Of a stretch of 64,000 nucleotides of DNA, positions 49,138 to 58,595 are shown in pieces (positions within the stretch are counted from its first letter, which is position 1; each line of letters begins with the position of its first letter). The stretch comes from Allocatelliglobosispora scoriae. Lineage in GTDB: Bacteria > Actinomycetota > Actinomycetes > Mycobacteriales > Micromonosporaceae. The position numbers and the translations under genes were made by a program. The notes under the pieces are model-generated. The model worked only from the letters and a program-made list of their open reading frames with translations. It had not been told where the DNA came from and did no database searches. The DNA lies in NCBI RefSeq assembly GCF_014204945.1, contig NZ_JACHMN010000003.1, positions 2,790,001-2,854,000 of the forward strand. The letters are read 5' to 3'.

Positions 49138-50703
49138 CTAGCGGCGGTGCAGGGTCTCCAGCGCCTCGATGAGGACCTTCGGGTTGTGCTGTCCCTTGTA
49201 GACCGACGGCGGCTTCCTGTCGAGCTTGAGCAGCTCGGCGACGGCGGTCCACGCCGTCCGCACGGAGTACTCGACGGTGAAGACGACGTCGTCGGGGACC
49301 TCGGCGTACTGGCCGATGAACGCCAGGTTGGTCGAGCCCTTCGGGACGACGTCCGGCCGGTCGCCCTTGCGGCGGACGAGGAACTGGCTGGTGATGTAGG
49401 GCATCAGCGCCGGGATCACGACGGCGCTGTCCAGGATCCGCTCGTGCTGCTCCATCTGCAGGTGCTGCAGGACCTCGTCGAGGATCTCCCGGCCGGTGCA
49501 CTCCGACATCGGCTTACCGGTGAAGTCGCCCTTCTTGCCCGGGAAGAGGGCGTAGCCCCACCAGACGAAGGTGTCGGCGGGCTGGCCGCGGAAGTGCGGC
49601 TGGTGGTTGAGCACGATCGTGAGCAGCCAGTTGGAGTCCTTGAAGGTGATCAGGCCGCCCTTGCCCGCCTCGCTGCCGCTGAACTCCTGCATCTGGGTGA
49701 AGAAGGTCGGGTCCTTCGTCGTCACGGTGAACGACTCCCAGGTCGAGTCCTCGATGGAGGAGTCGAAGACCGCCGGGTTGCCGAGGCCGGGCCGCTTCGC
49801 GGCGAGGTCCCGCCACAGCTGCCACGCCCCGCTCGATCCGGAGGTGTCCAGGACCGGCGCGGTGTCGGTGGAGCCGAGCGTGGAGTCGGCCGTCATCGAG
49901 CCGTTGGTGACCATGACGAGGTCGCCGGGCCCGATCGGGATCTCCCGCGGCTCGCCCGCTCGCGTACACACGATGGATTCGACCGTGAGGGCGTCGCCTG
50001 CCGCGAGCCGCAGGTCGGTGACGCGGGTGCCGAGCTCGATCGTGACGCCCTGTTCGCCGAGCCACGCCAGCATCGGCGCGACGATCGAGTCGAACTGGTT
50101 GAACCTGGTCCGATAGATGCCCGACATGGTGTCGAAGGTCTTGAAGAGGTGAACGAACCGGTTGAGGTACCGGCGGAATTCGATCGCGCTGTGCCACGGC
50201 TCGAACGCGAAGGTGGTGCACCACATCCACCAGAAGTTGGTGGTGAAGAACTCCTCGCTGAAGCAGTCGGTGATGCGCTTGCCGTCGAGGAGGTGCTCCG
50301 GCGTGCCGACGCACTTGATCAGTTCGAGCCGGTCGCGCTCGGAGAAGCCCATGGAGTGGGCGTCGATCGTCTTGCCGTCGGCGTCGACGAGCCGGGCGTG
50401 GTCGTCCCAGGCGAACTCGTCGTGGAAGGCGAAGGTGTCGTCGGTCACCGACTTCGAGATGTCGTCCAGCGACGGGATCGACCGGAGCAGGTCGTAGGTG
50501 CAGTCGAAGTGGATCTCGAACATGCGGCCGCCGCGCATCGTGTAGCCGGTCTCGGGGGACCCGGCCGCGTCGAGGCTGCCGCCCTCGCGGTCCTGCTCCT
50601 CCAGGATGACGATGTCGCTGCCGGCGAACCCGCCGTCGCGGATGAGGAACGCCGCCGCCGAGAGCGACGCGATGCCGCTGCCCACCAGATATGCCTTCGC
50701 CAT
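49138..50703 (-). CDS. ohyA: oleate hydratase
   Basis: A 521-residue FAD protein of the oleate hydratase (myosin-cross-reactive antigen) family. It adds water to the C9 double bond of unsaturated fatty acids. AYLVGSGIASLSAAAFLIRDGG is the FAD motif, GYTMRGGRMFEIHFDCTYDLL the substrate/FAD contact region, and TTFAFEPWHSAIEFRRYLNRF and TSQFLVRRKGDRPDVVP are highly family-specific. Length is a little below the usual 560-590. The start ATG has GGGAG upstream. It is divergent from the PAS-GGDEF-EAL gene. Confidence 0.94.
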   Translation of the reverse strand: MAKAYLVGSGIASLSAAAFLIRDGGFAGSDIVILEEQDREGGSLDAAGSPETGYTMRGGRMFEIHFDCTYDLLRSIPSLDDISKSVTDDTFAFHDEFAWDDHARLVDADGKTIDAHSMGFSERDRLELIKCVGTPEHLLDGKRITDCFSEEFFTTNFWWMWCTTFAFEPWHSAIEFRRYLNRFVHLFKTFDTMSGIYRTRFNQFDSIVAPMLAWLGEQGVTIELGTRVTDLRLAAGDALTVESIVCTRAGEPREIPIGPGDLVMVTNGSMTADSTLGSTDTAPVLDTSGSSGAWQLWRDLAAKRPGLGNPAVFDSSIEDSTWESFTVTTKDPTFFTQMQEFSGSEAGKGGLITFKDSNWLLTIVLNHQPHFRGQPADTFVWWGYALFPGKKGDFTGKPMSECTGREILDEVLQHLQMEQHERILDSAVVIPALMPYITSQFLVRRKGDRPDVVPKGSTNLAFIGQYAEVPDDVVFTVEYSVRTAWTAVAELLKLDRKPPSVYKGQHNPKVLIEALETLHRR

Positions 50704-50796
50704 AGTCCCCGTACTCCCTACTAAAGATGGGCAAACCGACCTCAGTATGTCGGCCCAGGCTGGGGCGGGTGACGGGTTCGCGGGCAAGCTGCTCGA

Positions 50797-50881
50797 TGTT
50801 ACCTACCAGTATCGCGAGCTATTCTCGCTTATCGGATCACTGCAGGTGATTGGCCAAGTACAGATGGTGAGGTGGGTAACA
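50797..50881 (+). ncRNA. possible three-way-junction leader before the GGDEF-EAL gene
   Basis: TGTTACCTACC (50797-50807) pairs fully with GGTGGGTAACA (50871-50881) with one G-U. The enclosed part forms two hairpins: GCGAG/CTCGC at 50814-50828 and ATCAC/GTGAT at 50836-50850. The closing stem covers the GGTGGG that may be the Shine-Dalgarno of the next gene. No known riboswitch consensus is recognised; the c-di-GMP-I core is not present. Confidence 0.4.
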
Positions 50882-50885
50882 GTTG

Positions 50886-53800
50886 ATGGGTACGGCGGTC
50901 AGGTGGTTCTCCGCCGGCTTCCTCGCGGGGCTGGTCGGCGTCTTCGTGCTGCCCGACCCGTGGGCGGACCTGCTCTGGGGCGCCATCGGCCTCGGCAGCG
51001 CGGCGGCGATCGCCGTGGGCGTGCGACGGCACCGGCCCCGGCCGGCGTGGCCGTGGTGGCTGCTCTTCGCCTCGCTGCTGCTCTCCATCACCGGCGACAC
51101 CGTCTACGAGTACCTCACCGACGTGCGGGGGCTGGTCAGCCCGCTGCCGTCCTGGGCCGACCTCTTCTACCTCGCGATGTACCCGGCCCTCATCGTCGCG
51201 ATCCTGAGCCTCGCGCGACCCGGGGCCGCGGTCCGCGACCGGGCGCTCCCGCTCGACGTGCTCATCCTGGGTACGGGACTCGGCCTGCTCTCCTGGGTCT
51301 TCCTCATCAACCCGCACCTCCTCGACGCCGACCTCACCGTCGGCCAGCGGATCGTCTCCGTCGCCTACCCGGTCGCCGACGTGCTCGTCCTCGCCGCCGT
51401 CGGCCGGCTGATCGTGGTGCACCGGTTCACGGTCGCGGTGATGCTGCTGACCATCGGCGCCACCGGCCTGCTCGTCGCCGACGTGCTCAACGGGATGTCG
51501 GAGCTGCGCGGCCACGGCTCCGTCGGCGGCGCCGCCGATGTCGGCTGGATGCTCCTCTACGGCGGCTGGGGCGCGGCGGCACTGCACCCGTCGATGGCCG
51601 AACTGACCCGGCCGCTCTCCACCGGCGTACGCGAGATCGGCGCCGCCCGCCAGGTCTGGCTCCTGCTCGCCTCGCTGCTGCCCATGGTCGTGCTGCTCGT
51701 CGAGGCGAGCCGCGGCCGCGTGCACGACACGACCGCCGTCTCGGTCTTCGCCGCCGTCAGCGTCGGCCTCGTCCTCACCCGGCTGATCGGGGTCCTCGGC
51801 AGCCACCGGCGGGAGCTGATCCGTGCCGACGCCGTCCGCATCGCCGGGACCGCCCTGGTCGCCGCACACGACCCCGTCGCCGTGCACTCCGCGATCGCGG
51901 CGGCGGTCGCCCGGCTGCTGCCGTCCGGCTCGGCGCACTCGGTGGCGATGCCGCGCGCCGGCAGCGGTCTCGTCCCGGCGATCACCGAGCCGGGTGCCCG
52001 GGTGATCCCCGTCGCCGACCTGCCGCCGGGCCTGCGGGCGGGAGTGGCCGGCTGGCAGTCGGCGCTGGTCTGCCCGCTCACCCTCGACGAGGAGGCGACC
52101 GGCGACGGACTCCTCGGCGCGATCGTCGTCGCCGCCGAGCAGCGGCACCTGATCACCCTGCCGTCGGCGGTGGAGACGGTCGCCGCCCAGGCCGCGCTCG
52201 CCCTCGAACGGATCAACCTCAGCCGCGAGATCGTCCGCCGCGACAGTGAGCAGTATTTCCGCGCGCTGGTGCAGAACACCGCCGACGTCATCCTCATCGT
52301 CGACCCCGGCGACCAGCGGGTCCGCTACGCCAGCCCGTCCGCGACCGGGCTGTTCGGCCGGACCGGGCTGGTCGGACACGACCTGCTCTCCCTGGTGGGG
52401 CCCGCCAGCCGGGCCGCCGCACACGAGCAGCTCGGCGGTGTCCGGGCCGACGAGCCGAGCATCCGCGACTGGGAGATCGCCCGGCCCGGCGACGGCACGG
52501 TGATCGCCGAGGTCCTCTGCCAGGATCTCCAGGCCGAGCCGTCCGTCGCCGGAATCGTGGTGACCCTGCGCGACGCGACCCAGCAGCGGCGGCTCCAGGC
52601 GGAGCTCGCCTACCGGGCGCACCACGACTCCCTGACCGGGCTGCCGAACCGGGCGGCCCTGCAGGAGCAGCTCCACGCCGCCCAGGGCCTCACCGGAGCG
52701 GGCGGCGACGAGGTCGCGGTGCTCTTCCTCGACCTCGACGATTTCAAGATCGTCAACGACACGCTCGGGCACGACTACGGCGACCAGCTCCTCCAGCAGG
52801 TCGCCGCCCGGCTCACCAGCATCGCCGTCACCGGCGGCACGGTCGCCCGGATCGGCGGCGACGAGTTCGCGGTCCTGCTGCGCGGCGTACGCAGCCCGCA
52901 GGAGGCCGAACGCACCGCCGAGCAGATCATCGCCGCGCTCGCCGAGCCCTTCCACATCCAGGACCGCTTCGTCTCCGGGCGGGTCAGCATCGGCGTGGCC
53001 ACCACGGGCGACCCGGCGACCGTCCCGGACCTGCTGCGCCGGGCCGACCTCGCGCTCTACGTCGCCAAGAGCGACGGCAAGGCCCGGTGGCGCCGCCACG
53101 ACCCGGCCCTGTCGGCGGCGATCATCGAACGCCTGGAGCTGCGCGCCGCCATGGAGACCGCGCTCGCGCGCGACGAGTTCCAGCTCGCCTACCAGCCCAT
53201 CGTCTGCCTCGACGACCACACGCCGGTCGGCTTCGAGGCCCTCGTCCGCTGGCTGCACCCCACCCGGGGGCTGCTGATGCCGGGGGACTTCATCGACCTC
53301 GCCGAGGAGTCCGACACGATCGTCGCCCTGGGCACCTGGGTGCTGCGCGAGGCGGCCGCCACGGCGGTCGCCTGGCCCGGCACGCCCTATGTCAGCGTCA
53401 ACGTCTCGGCCCGGCAGTTCCACGCCAAGGGCTTCGCCGACACCGTGCTCACGGCCCTCGCCGACACCGGGCTGCCCCCGGACCGGCTCATGCTCGAACT
53501 CACCGAGAGCCTGCTGCTGCGCGACGACGACCACCAGGTCTGGAACGACCTCGCCATCCTGCGCGACCACGGCGTGCAGATCGCCATCGACGACTTCGGC
53601 ACCGGTTACTCCGCGCTGAGCTACCTGCGCCACGCCCCCATCGACGTGCTCAAACTCGACAAGGTCTTCACCCGCGCCATCACCTCGTCGGCCCAGGAGA
53701 CCGACCTCGTCGACGGCATCGTCCAGCTGGCGAAGACGATGCGCCTCAAGGTCATCGCCGAGGGCATCGAGAACCCGGTCGAGCGCACGCTCCTGCACGG

Positions 53801-53891
53801 GTTCGGCTGCCACTTCGGTCAGGGCTACCTTTTCGCCCGCCCGCTCGACCCCGCCGCGGTGCCGGCCTGGCTCGCCGGTCACTCGATCTGA
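50886..53891 (+). CDS. membrane PAS-GGDEF-EAL protein
   Basis: A 1001-residue protein. About eight or nine transmembrane helices (1-295) are followed by a GAF-like region (about 315-440) and a PAS domain (about 450-560, DSEQYFRALVQNTADVILIVD). A GGDEF domain (RIGGDEFAVLL, about 656) and an EAL domain (FEALVRWLHP, about 782; NVSARQF, ELTESLLL, IDDFGTGYS) follow. Both output motifs are intact; the RxxD inhibitory site is absent. A tandem paralogue lies 170 bp downstream. GAGGTGGG precedes the ATG; TTG 50883 is an alternative. Confidence 0.93.
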   Translation: MGTAVRWFSAGFLAGLVGVFVLPDPWADLLWGAIGLGSAAAIAVGVRRHRPRPAWPWWLLFASLLLSITGDTVYEYLTDVRGLVSPLPSWADLFYLAMYPALIVAILSLARPGAAVRDRALPLDVLILGTGLGLLSWVFLINPHLLDADLTVGQRIVSVAYPVADVLVLAAVGRLIVVHRFTVAVMLLTIGATGLLVADVLNGMSELRGHGSVGGAADVGWMLLYGGWGAAALHPSMAELTRPLSTGVREIGAARQVWLLLASLLPMVVLLVEASRGRVHDTTAVSVFAAVSVGLVLTRLIGVLGSHRRELIRADAVRIAGTALVAAHDPVAVHSAIAAAVARLLPSGSAHSVAMPRAGSGLVPAITEPGARVIPVADLPPGLRAGVAGWQSALVCPLTLDEEATGDGLLGAIVVAAEQRHLITLPSAVETVAAQAALALERINLSREIVRRDSEQYFRALVQNTADVILIVDPGDQRVRYASPSATGLFGRTGLVGHDLLSLVGPASRAAAHEQLGGVRADEPSIRDWEIARPGDGTVIAEVLCQDLQAEPSVAGIVVTLRDATQQRRLQAELAYRAHHDSLTGLPNRAALQEQLHAAQGLTGAGGDEVAVLFLDLDDFKIVNDTLGHDYGDQLLQQVAARLTSIAVTGGTVARIGGDEFAVLLRGVRSPQEAERTAEQIIAALAEPFHIQDRFVSGRVSIGVATTGDPATVPDLLRRADLALYVAKSDGKARWRRHDPALSAAIIERLELRAAMETALARDEFQLAYQPIVCLDDHTPVGFEALVRWLHPTRGLLMPGDFIDLAEESDTIVALGTWVLREAAATAVAWPGTPYVSVNVSARQFHAKGFADTVLTALADTGLPPDRLMLELTESLLLRDDDHQVWNDLAILRDHGVQIAIDDFGTGYSALSYLRHAPIDVLKLDKVFTRAITSSAQETDLVDGIVQLAKTMRLKVIAEGIENPVERTLLHGFGCHFGQGYLFARPLDPAAVPAWLAGHSI

Positions 53892-54060
53892 CCACAAAGG
53901 ACAAAAATCCGACTGGTACGCGCACCGCGCATGAAATTCCGGCAATGACGATGGTGACGACTTCTCGGTATTGTGGTCGCGGCGCTGTGAGGTCGGCAAC
54001 AACGGGGACGTGCCCTGCGGCTGTGGCTGATGGACGGCTCTGTTCGCCGGGAGGATCGGG

Positions 54061-57000
54061 ATGGCGTCTCGCACAATCATGGTGTGGTACGCGGCGTGGA
54101 TGGCGGCGCTGTCCACCCTCTTCTACGCCGTCCCCGCCTGGCACGCGTTCGTCTGGCCCGTGGTCGGGATCGGCAGCGTCGCCGCGATCCTCGTCGGTGT
54201 CCGCCGCCACCGGCCCCGGGTCCGGCTGCCCTGGATCCTCTTCGGTTCGGCCATCGTGCTGTTCGCGGCCGGCGACACGACCTACAACATCCTCACCGAC
54301 GTGGTCGGACTGGCCAGCCCGTTCCCCTCCATCGCGGACCTGTTCTACCTGGCCATGTACCCGGTGATCGTGGCGGGACTCGTGATGCTGACCCGGACGG
54401 GGACGCTGCGCCGGGGACCCCGGGTGTCGATCGACGCGCTGATCCTCATGACCGGGCTCGTCCTGCTCTCCTGGATCTTCCTGATCAGCCCGCACGTCCT
54501 GAACCCGGCGCTGACCCTGACCGAGCGGCTCGTCTGCGTGGCGTACCCGATCGGGGACCTGCTGATACTGCTCGCCGCCGCGAAGCTGGTGAGCGTCGAC
54601 CGGTCGAGCGCGACCCTGCTCCTGCTGACCGTCGGCGGGCTCGGGCTGCTCGCGGCCGACCTCCTCTACGGCTTCGTCCGGATGCAGGGCGACTGGGCGG
54701 TCGGCGGCCCGGTCGACCTGGGCTGGCTGATCTTCTACGCCTGCTGGGGCGCGGCGGCCCTGCACCCGTCCATGACCAGGCTCACCGAGCCCAGGGTGCT
54801 GCGTCCGCGCCGGGACGGCGTCGCGCGTCAGGTGGCGCTGCTCCTGACCTGCCTGCTGCCGCAGATCATCCTGCTCGTCGAGGTCCTCGCCGGCGGCGTC
54901 CGGCACGGCATCGTGATCGCCCTCAGCACGATGTGCCTCGCCGTCCTCGCCTTCATCCGCATGCGCCAGGTCCTCGCGAGCCACCGCCGCGCCACCGCCC
55001 GCTCCGATGTCCTCCGGCTGACCAGCGCGGCGCTGATGTCGGCCGCCGATCTCGCGACGGTGACCCAGGCCCTGCGCGAGATGGTGCAGCGGCTGCTCGG
55101 TCCCGACGTCGACCACCGGTTCCGCGTCGTGATGAACGACGGCAGCCGGACCGACCTCTTCGGCGAGCCGATGCCGCGCGGCGCCCAGCTGCGCTACACC
55201 CGATCGCTGCCCGAACCGGAGCGGGCCATCCTCGGCGGCGGCGAGCTGGCCCTGGTCTGCCCGCTGCTGCTCGACGACCGGCCGCACGGCGAACCGACCC
55301 TGGGCGTGGTGCTCATCGCGGCCGGTGAGGCAAGCCTCGGCGTCCTGCTCAGCCCGACCGAGGTGGCCGTCTCGCAGGCCGCGCTGGCGATCGAGCGGAT
55401 CATGCTCAACCGGGAGGTGAGCCGGCACGACAACGAGCAGTATTTCCGCACCCTGGTGCAGAACACCGCCGATGTCATCCTCATCGTCGCGCCCGGCACC
55501 CACCGCATCCGCTACGCCAGCCCTTCCGCCAGCAGTGTCTTCGGCACCACGGACCTGGACGACGCGCCGCTGCTGGACCTGGTCGACGCCGCGTCGCGCG
55601 GAGGCGTCCGCAGCCAGATCACCGCGTCCACCACCGTGGACGCGGCCACCGCCCACGAGGACTGGGTCGTGGTGCGGCCGGACCGGTCGCAGATCCTCAT
55701 CGAGGCGGCCTGCCGCGACCTCAGCGGCGATCCCACCGTCGCCGGAATCGTCGTCACCCTCCGCGATGTCACCGCGCAGCGGCGCATGGAGAAGCAGCTC
55801 ACCATGCTCGCCTTCCACGACCCGCTCACGATGCTCGCCAACCGCACCCTGTTCCAGAACCGGCTCGCCGAGGCCGTCGGGTCCGCCAACGGCGCGGCCG
55901 GCACCGTCACCGGCGTACTCTTCATCGATCTTGATGATTTCAAGGTGGTCAATGACACCCTCGGCCACGCCAGCGGCGACGAACTGCTCCGCGCCGTCGC
56001 GGAGCGCCTGACCGGGGTGCTGCGCCGCGAGGACCTCGCCGCGCGGCTGGGCGGCGACGAGTTCGCGGCGCTGATCACGCAGGCACCCGGTGCCGCCGCG
56101 ATCGAAGAGGTCGCCACCCGGGTGGTCGCCGCGCTCGGTGAGCCCTTCATCGTCGACGGCCAGGTCGTCTCCGGCATGGCGAGCGTCGGCATCGCCACCA
56201 GCGTCGACGCCGTCGGCGGCCCGGAACTGCTCCGCCAGGCCGACCTCGCGCTCTATGTCGCCAAGGACGCGGGCAAGGGCCAGTGGCGCCGCTACCAGCC
56301 CGAGCTCCACGCGGTCATCGTCGAGCGGCTGCAGCTGCGTACGGAGTTGGAGCGCTCGCTCGTCGCGGGCGGCTTCGAGCTGGAGTTCCAGCCCATCCTC
56401 ACCCTCGCCGACTCCACCGTGGCCGGGTTCGAGGCGCTCGTGCGGTGGAACCATCCGACTCGCGGACGGCTGCTGCCCGGGCAGTTCATCGACGTCGCCG
56501 AGGAGTCCGGCCACATCGTCGCCCTCGGCCGGTGGATCCTGATCCAGGCCATCACCGAGGCCTGTCGCTGGCACGCGACGGCAGGCGGCGCCGCGCCCTA
56601 CGTGAGCGTCAACGTGTCGCTGCGCCAGTTCCGCTCGGCTGGATTCCTCGCCAGCGTCCACGCCGCGCTGAGCCACGCCGGCCTGCCCCCGCACCGTCTC
56701 ATGATCGAGATCACCGAGAGCATGCTCATGCGCGACGACGACCGGATCCTGGCCGACCTGGCGGCGCTGCGGCGCGAGGGCGTCCGCATCGCGATCGACG
56801 ACTTCGGCACCGGCTACTCCTCGCTCAGCTACCTGCACCAGGTGCCGCTCGACGCGGTCAAGCTGGACAAGCTCTTCACCGCCTCGATCACCACGGACCC
56901 CAAGCAGGCGGCTCTCGTCGACGGGATCATCCGCCTCGCCCGTACGCTCGGCCTCGACGTGATCGCCGAAGGCATCGAGACCGCCGCCGAGCACGTCCTG

Positions 57001-57117
57001 CTCGCGAGCCTCGGTTGTCCTTACGGCCAGGGCTTCCGGTTCGCCCGCCCATTGACACCGCAGGCAACCCTGTCAATGATCATCGAGGAATTTGACACCA
57101 TAGCTGCACCGATCTAG
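54061..57117 (+). CDS. membrane PAS-GGDEF-EAL protein, paralogue
   Basis: A 1018-residue protein with the same layout as the preceding gene: membrane domain (1-300), GAF-like (about 320-450), PAS (about 458-570, NEQYFRTLVQNTADVILIV), GGDEF (RLGGDEFAALI, about 663), EAL (FEALVRWNHP, about 789; NVSLRQF, EITESMLM, IDDFGTGYS). Here the RxxD inhibitory site is present (RREDLAARLGGDEF), so cyclase activity may be product-inhibited, unlike its neighbours. GGGAGGATCGGG precedes the ATG. The alpha-oxoamine synthase gene starts 10 bp after its stop, so the two are in one operon. Confidence 0.94.
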   Translation: MASRTIMVWYAAWMAALSTLFYAVPAWHAFVWPVVGIGSVAAILVGVRRHRPRVRLPWILFGSAIVLFAAGDTTYNILTDVVGLASPFPSIADLFYLAMYPVIVAGLVMLTRTGTLRRGPRVSIDALILMTGLVLLSWIFLISPHVLNPALTLTERLVCVAYPIGDLLILLAAAKLVSVDRSSATLLLLTVGGLGLLAADLLYGFVRMQGDWAVGGPVDLGWLIFYACWGAAALHPSMTRLTEPRVLRPRRDGVARQVALLLTCLLPQIILLVEVLAGGVRHGIVIALSTMCLAVLAFIRMRQVLASHRRATARSDVLRLTSAALMSAADLATVTQALREMVQRLLGPDVDHRFRVVMNDGSRTDLFGEPMPRGAQLRYTRSLPEPERAILGGGELALVCPLLLDDRPHGEPTLGVVLIAAGEASLGVLLSPTEVAVSQAALAIERIMLNREVSRHDNEQYFRTLVQNTADVILIVAPGTHRIRYASPSASSVFGTTDLDDAPLLDLVDAASRGGVRSQITASTTVDAATAHEDWVVVRPDRSQILIEAACRDLSGDPTVAGIVVTLRDVTAQRRMEKQLTMLAFHDPLTMLANRTLFQNRLAEAVGSANGAAGTVTGVLFIDLDDFKVVNDTLGHASGDELLRAVAERLTGVLRREDLAARLGGDEFAALITQAPGAAAIEEVATRVVAALGEPFIVDGQVVSGMASVGIATSVDAVGGPELLRQADLALYVAKDAGKGQWRRYQPELHAVIVERLQLRTELERSLVAGGFELEFQPILTLADSTVAGFEALVRWNHPTRGRLLPGQFIDVAEESGHIVALGRWILIQAITEACRWHATAGGAAPYVSVNVSLRQFRSAGFLASVHAALSHAGLPPHRLMIEITESMLMRDDDRILADLAALRREGVRIAIDDFGTGYSSLSYLHQVPLDAVKLDKLFTASITTDPKQAALVDGIIRLARTLGLDVIAEGIETAAEHVLLASLGCPYGQGFRFARPLTPQATLSMIIEEFDTIAAPI

Positions 57118-57127
57118 GAGCCGCCCG

Positions 57128-58375
57128 ATGTCCATGGGCCACCAGGCACCGTCCACGGACGAGCTCAAGCGGTTGCTGGACCAGACGGCGATGTACGACG
57201 CGGTCATCGAGGAGATCGACGGGCGGCGGATCCGGATCGGCGATCGCTGGCTGACCGACTACGCGTCCTGCAACTACCTGGGGTTCGATCTCGATCCGGA
57301 GATCATCGACGCGATCGTCGGGGCACTGGGCCGGTGGGGGACCCATCCGAGCTGGTCGCGGCTGCTCGGCAACCCGCGGCTGTATCCGGAGATCGAGGAG
57401 CGGCTGACCGAGTTGCTCGGCGCACCGGACACGCTGGTGCTGCCGACGATCACGCACATCCACTTCTCCGTGCTGCCGGTGCTGGTCGGTGCGGGGACGG
57501 TCTTCGTCGAGGCGCAGGCACACAAGACGATCTTCGATGGCGCGAACCACGCCCGGGTCAACGGGGCCGCCATGCGCCGCTTCGACGCCGCCGACCCCGG
57601 TGGCCTCGCCGATCTGCTGCGCGCTGCTCCGACGGACCATCCCCGGGTGGTCTGCCTCGACGGGGTCAACAGCATGACGGGCAACGTGCCGGACCTGTCC
57701 GCGCTGGCTGCGGTCACGCGTGCGCACGGTGCGCTGCTCTACGTCGACGACGCGCACGGATTCGGGATCCTCGGGGAGCGTTGCGCCGACGAACCCAGCC
57801 CCTATGGCGTGCGGGGCAACGCGATCGTGCGGCACCTGGGGGAGAGCTACGACGGGATCGTGCTGGTCGGGGGGTTCTCCAAGGCGTACTCGTCGATGCT
57901 GGCATTCCTGGCGGTCACTCCGGCGGTGAAGCAGCACCTCAAGGTGACGGCGGCGCCCTACCTGTATTCGGGCCCGTCACCGGTGGCGTCCCTGGCGGGG
58001 GTGCTGGCCGGGTTCGACGTCAACGAGCGGCGCGGTGACGCGCTGCGTACGCATCTGCATGCACTCTCGGTGCGGGTGCTGGAGCACGTGCGGTCGCTCG
58101 GGGCGGTGACGCCTAATGCGGGGTCGACGCCGGTGGTGGAGCTGCTGGTGGCGCCGGGGCGGGATCTGGCGGAGGTGTCGGAGCTGTTGTGGGAGCGGGG
58201 TGTCTACGCCACGCTGGCGGCCTATCCGCTGGTGCCGAGGAGTCAGACCGGGTTCCGGCTGCAGTTGACCGCAGCGCATACGCACGAGCAGGTCGACGAG
58301 CTGTGCCGGGTGCTCACCGAACTCGCCGACCGCGGCGTGCTGCGGTCCAATGTCCAAGATCGTCACAACTCTTGA
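57128..58375 (+). CDS. alpha-oxoamine synthase-family PLP enzyme
   Basis: A 415-residue fold-type I PLP enzyme like 8-amino-7-oxononanoate synthase, serine palmitoyltransferase and CqsA. It joins an amino acid to an acyl-CoA with decarboxylation. CNYLGFDLDPEIIDA, GTHPSWSRLLGNPRLYPEIEERLTEL, DDAHGFGILG and GGFSKAYSSML with the PLP Lys are all present. The substrate is unknown: no biotin genes are nearby, so biotin synthesis is not favoured. AGGAG overlaps the upstream stop. The stop codon lies inside a terminator hairpin. Confidence 0.88.
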   Translation: MSMGHQAPSTDELKRLLDQTAMYDAVIEEIDGRRIRIGDRWLTDYASCNYLGFDLDPEIIDAIVGALGRWGTHPSWSRLLGNPRLYPEIEERLTELLGAPDTLVLPTITHIHFSVLPVLVGAGTVFVEAQAHKTIFDGANHARVNGAAMRRFDAADPGGLADLLRAAPTDHPRVVCLDGVNSMTGNVPDLSALAAVTRAHGALLYVDDAHGFGILGERCADEPSPYGVRGNAIVRHLGESYDGIVLVGGFSKAYSSMLAFLAVTPAVKQHLKVTAAPYLYSGPSPVASLAGVLAGFDVNERRGDALRTHLHALSVRVLEHVRSLGAVTPNAGSTPVVELLVAPGRDLAEVSELLWERGVYATLAAYPLVPRSQTGFRLQLTAAHTHEQVDELCRVLTELADRGVLRSNVQDRHNS

Positions 58376-58423
58376 AGAGTTGGTCCCACTTTTAGCACCA
58401 ACTCTTCAAGAGTTGTTGCTAAA
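58366..58423 (+). terminator. terminator with competing hairpins around the oxoamine-synthase stop
   Basis: A perfect 19-bp stem (58366-58384/58397-58415, 12-nt loop) includes the stop codon at 58373-58375. An alternative stem (58391-58406/58408-58423, one mismatch) overlaps its right arm, so the two exclude one another. Confidence 0.7.
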
Positions 58424-58488
58424 GGAAGAGCTTGATGACGCGGAACTGGATGCCGCTCGGTCTGGGTTCCTGGGGCGCCGCGCTTGAT

Positions 58489-58563
58489 GATCACGTCAAG
58501 TTCGGGGAACCAGACGTGATCACTGTCCATGATCACGTCTGGTTCCGGGAAAGCGACGTGATC
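58489..58563. repeat. GATC-type palindromic repeat (copy 4)
   Basis: Arms 58489-58522 and 58530-58563 pair at 29 of 34 positions. Each arm begins and ends with GATCACGT-type sequence; the right arm holds TTCCGGGAA. It lies in the intergenic gap between the convergent synthase and MFS genes and belongs to the family at 33.2 and 35.8 kb by its GATC-N8-TTCCCGGAA arm. Confidence 0.65.
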
Positions 58564-58595
58564 TCCCTCGCGGCAGCCCGGCGCCGTCGCCAGGA

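Noticed and set aside
50797-50881. c-di-GMP riboswitch
   Set aside because: The conserved core and tetraloop/receptor of known c-di-GMP riboswitches are absent; only stem pairing is seen.
57128-58375. Biotin synthesis bioF
   Set aside because: No bioA, bioB or bioD nearby and an operon with a GGDEF-EAL gene; kept as an alpha-oxoamine synthase of unknown substrate.
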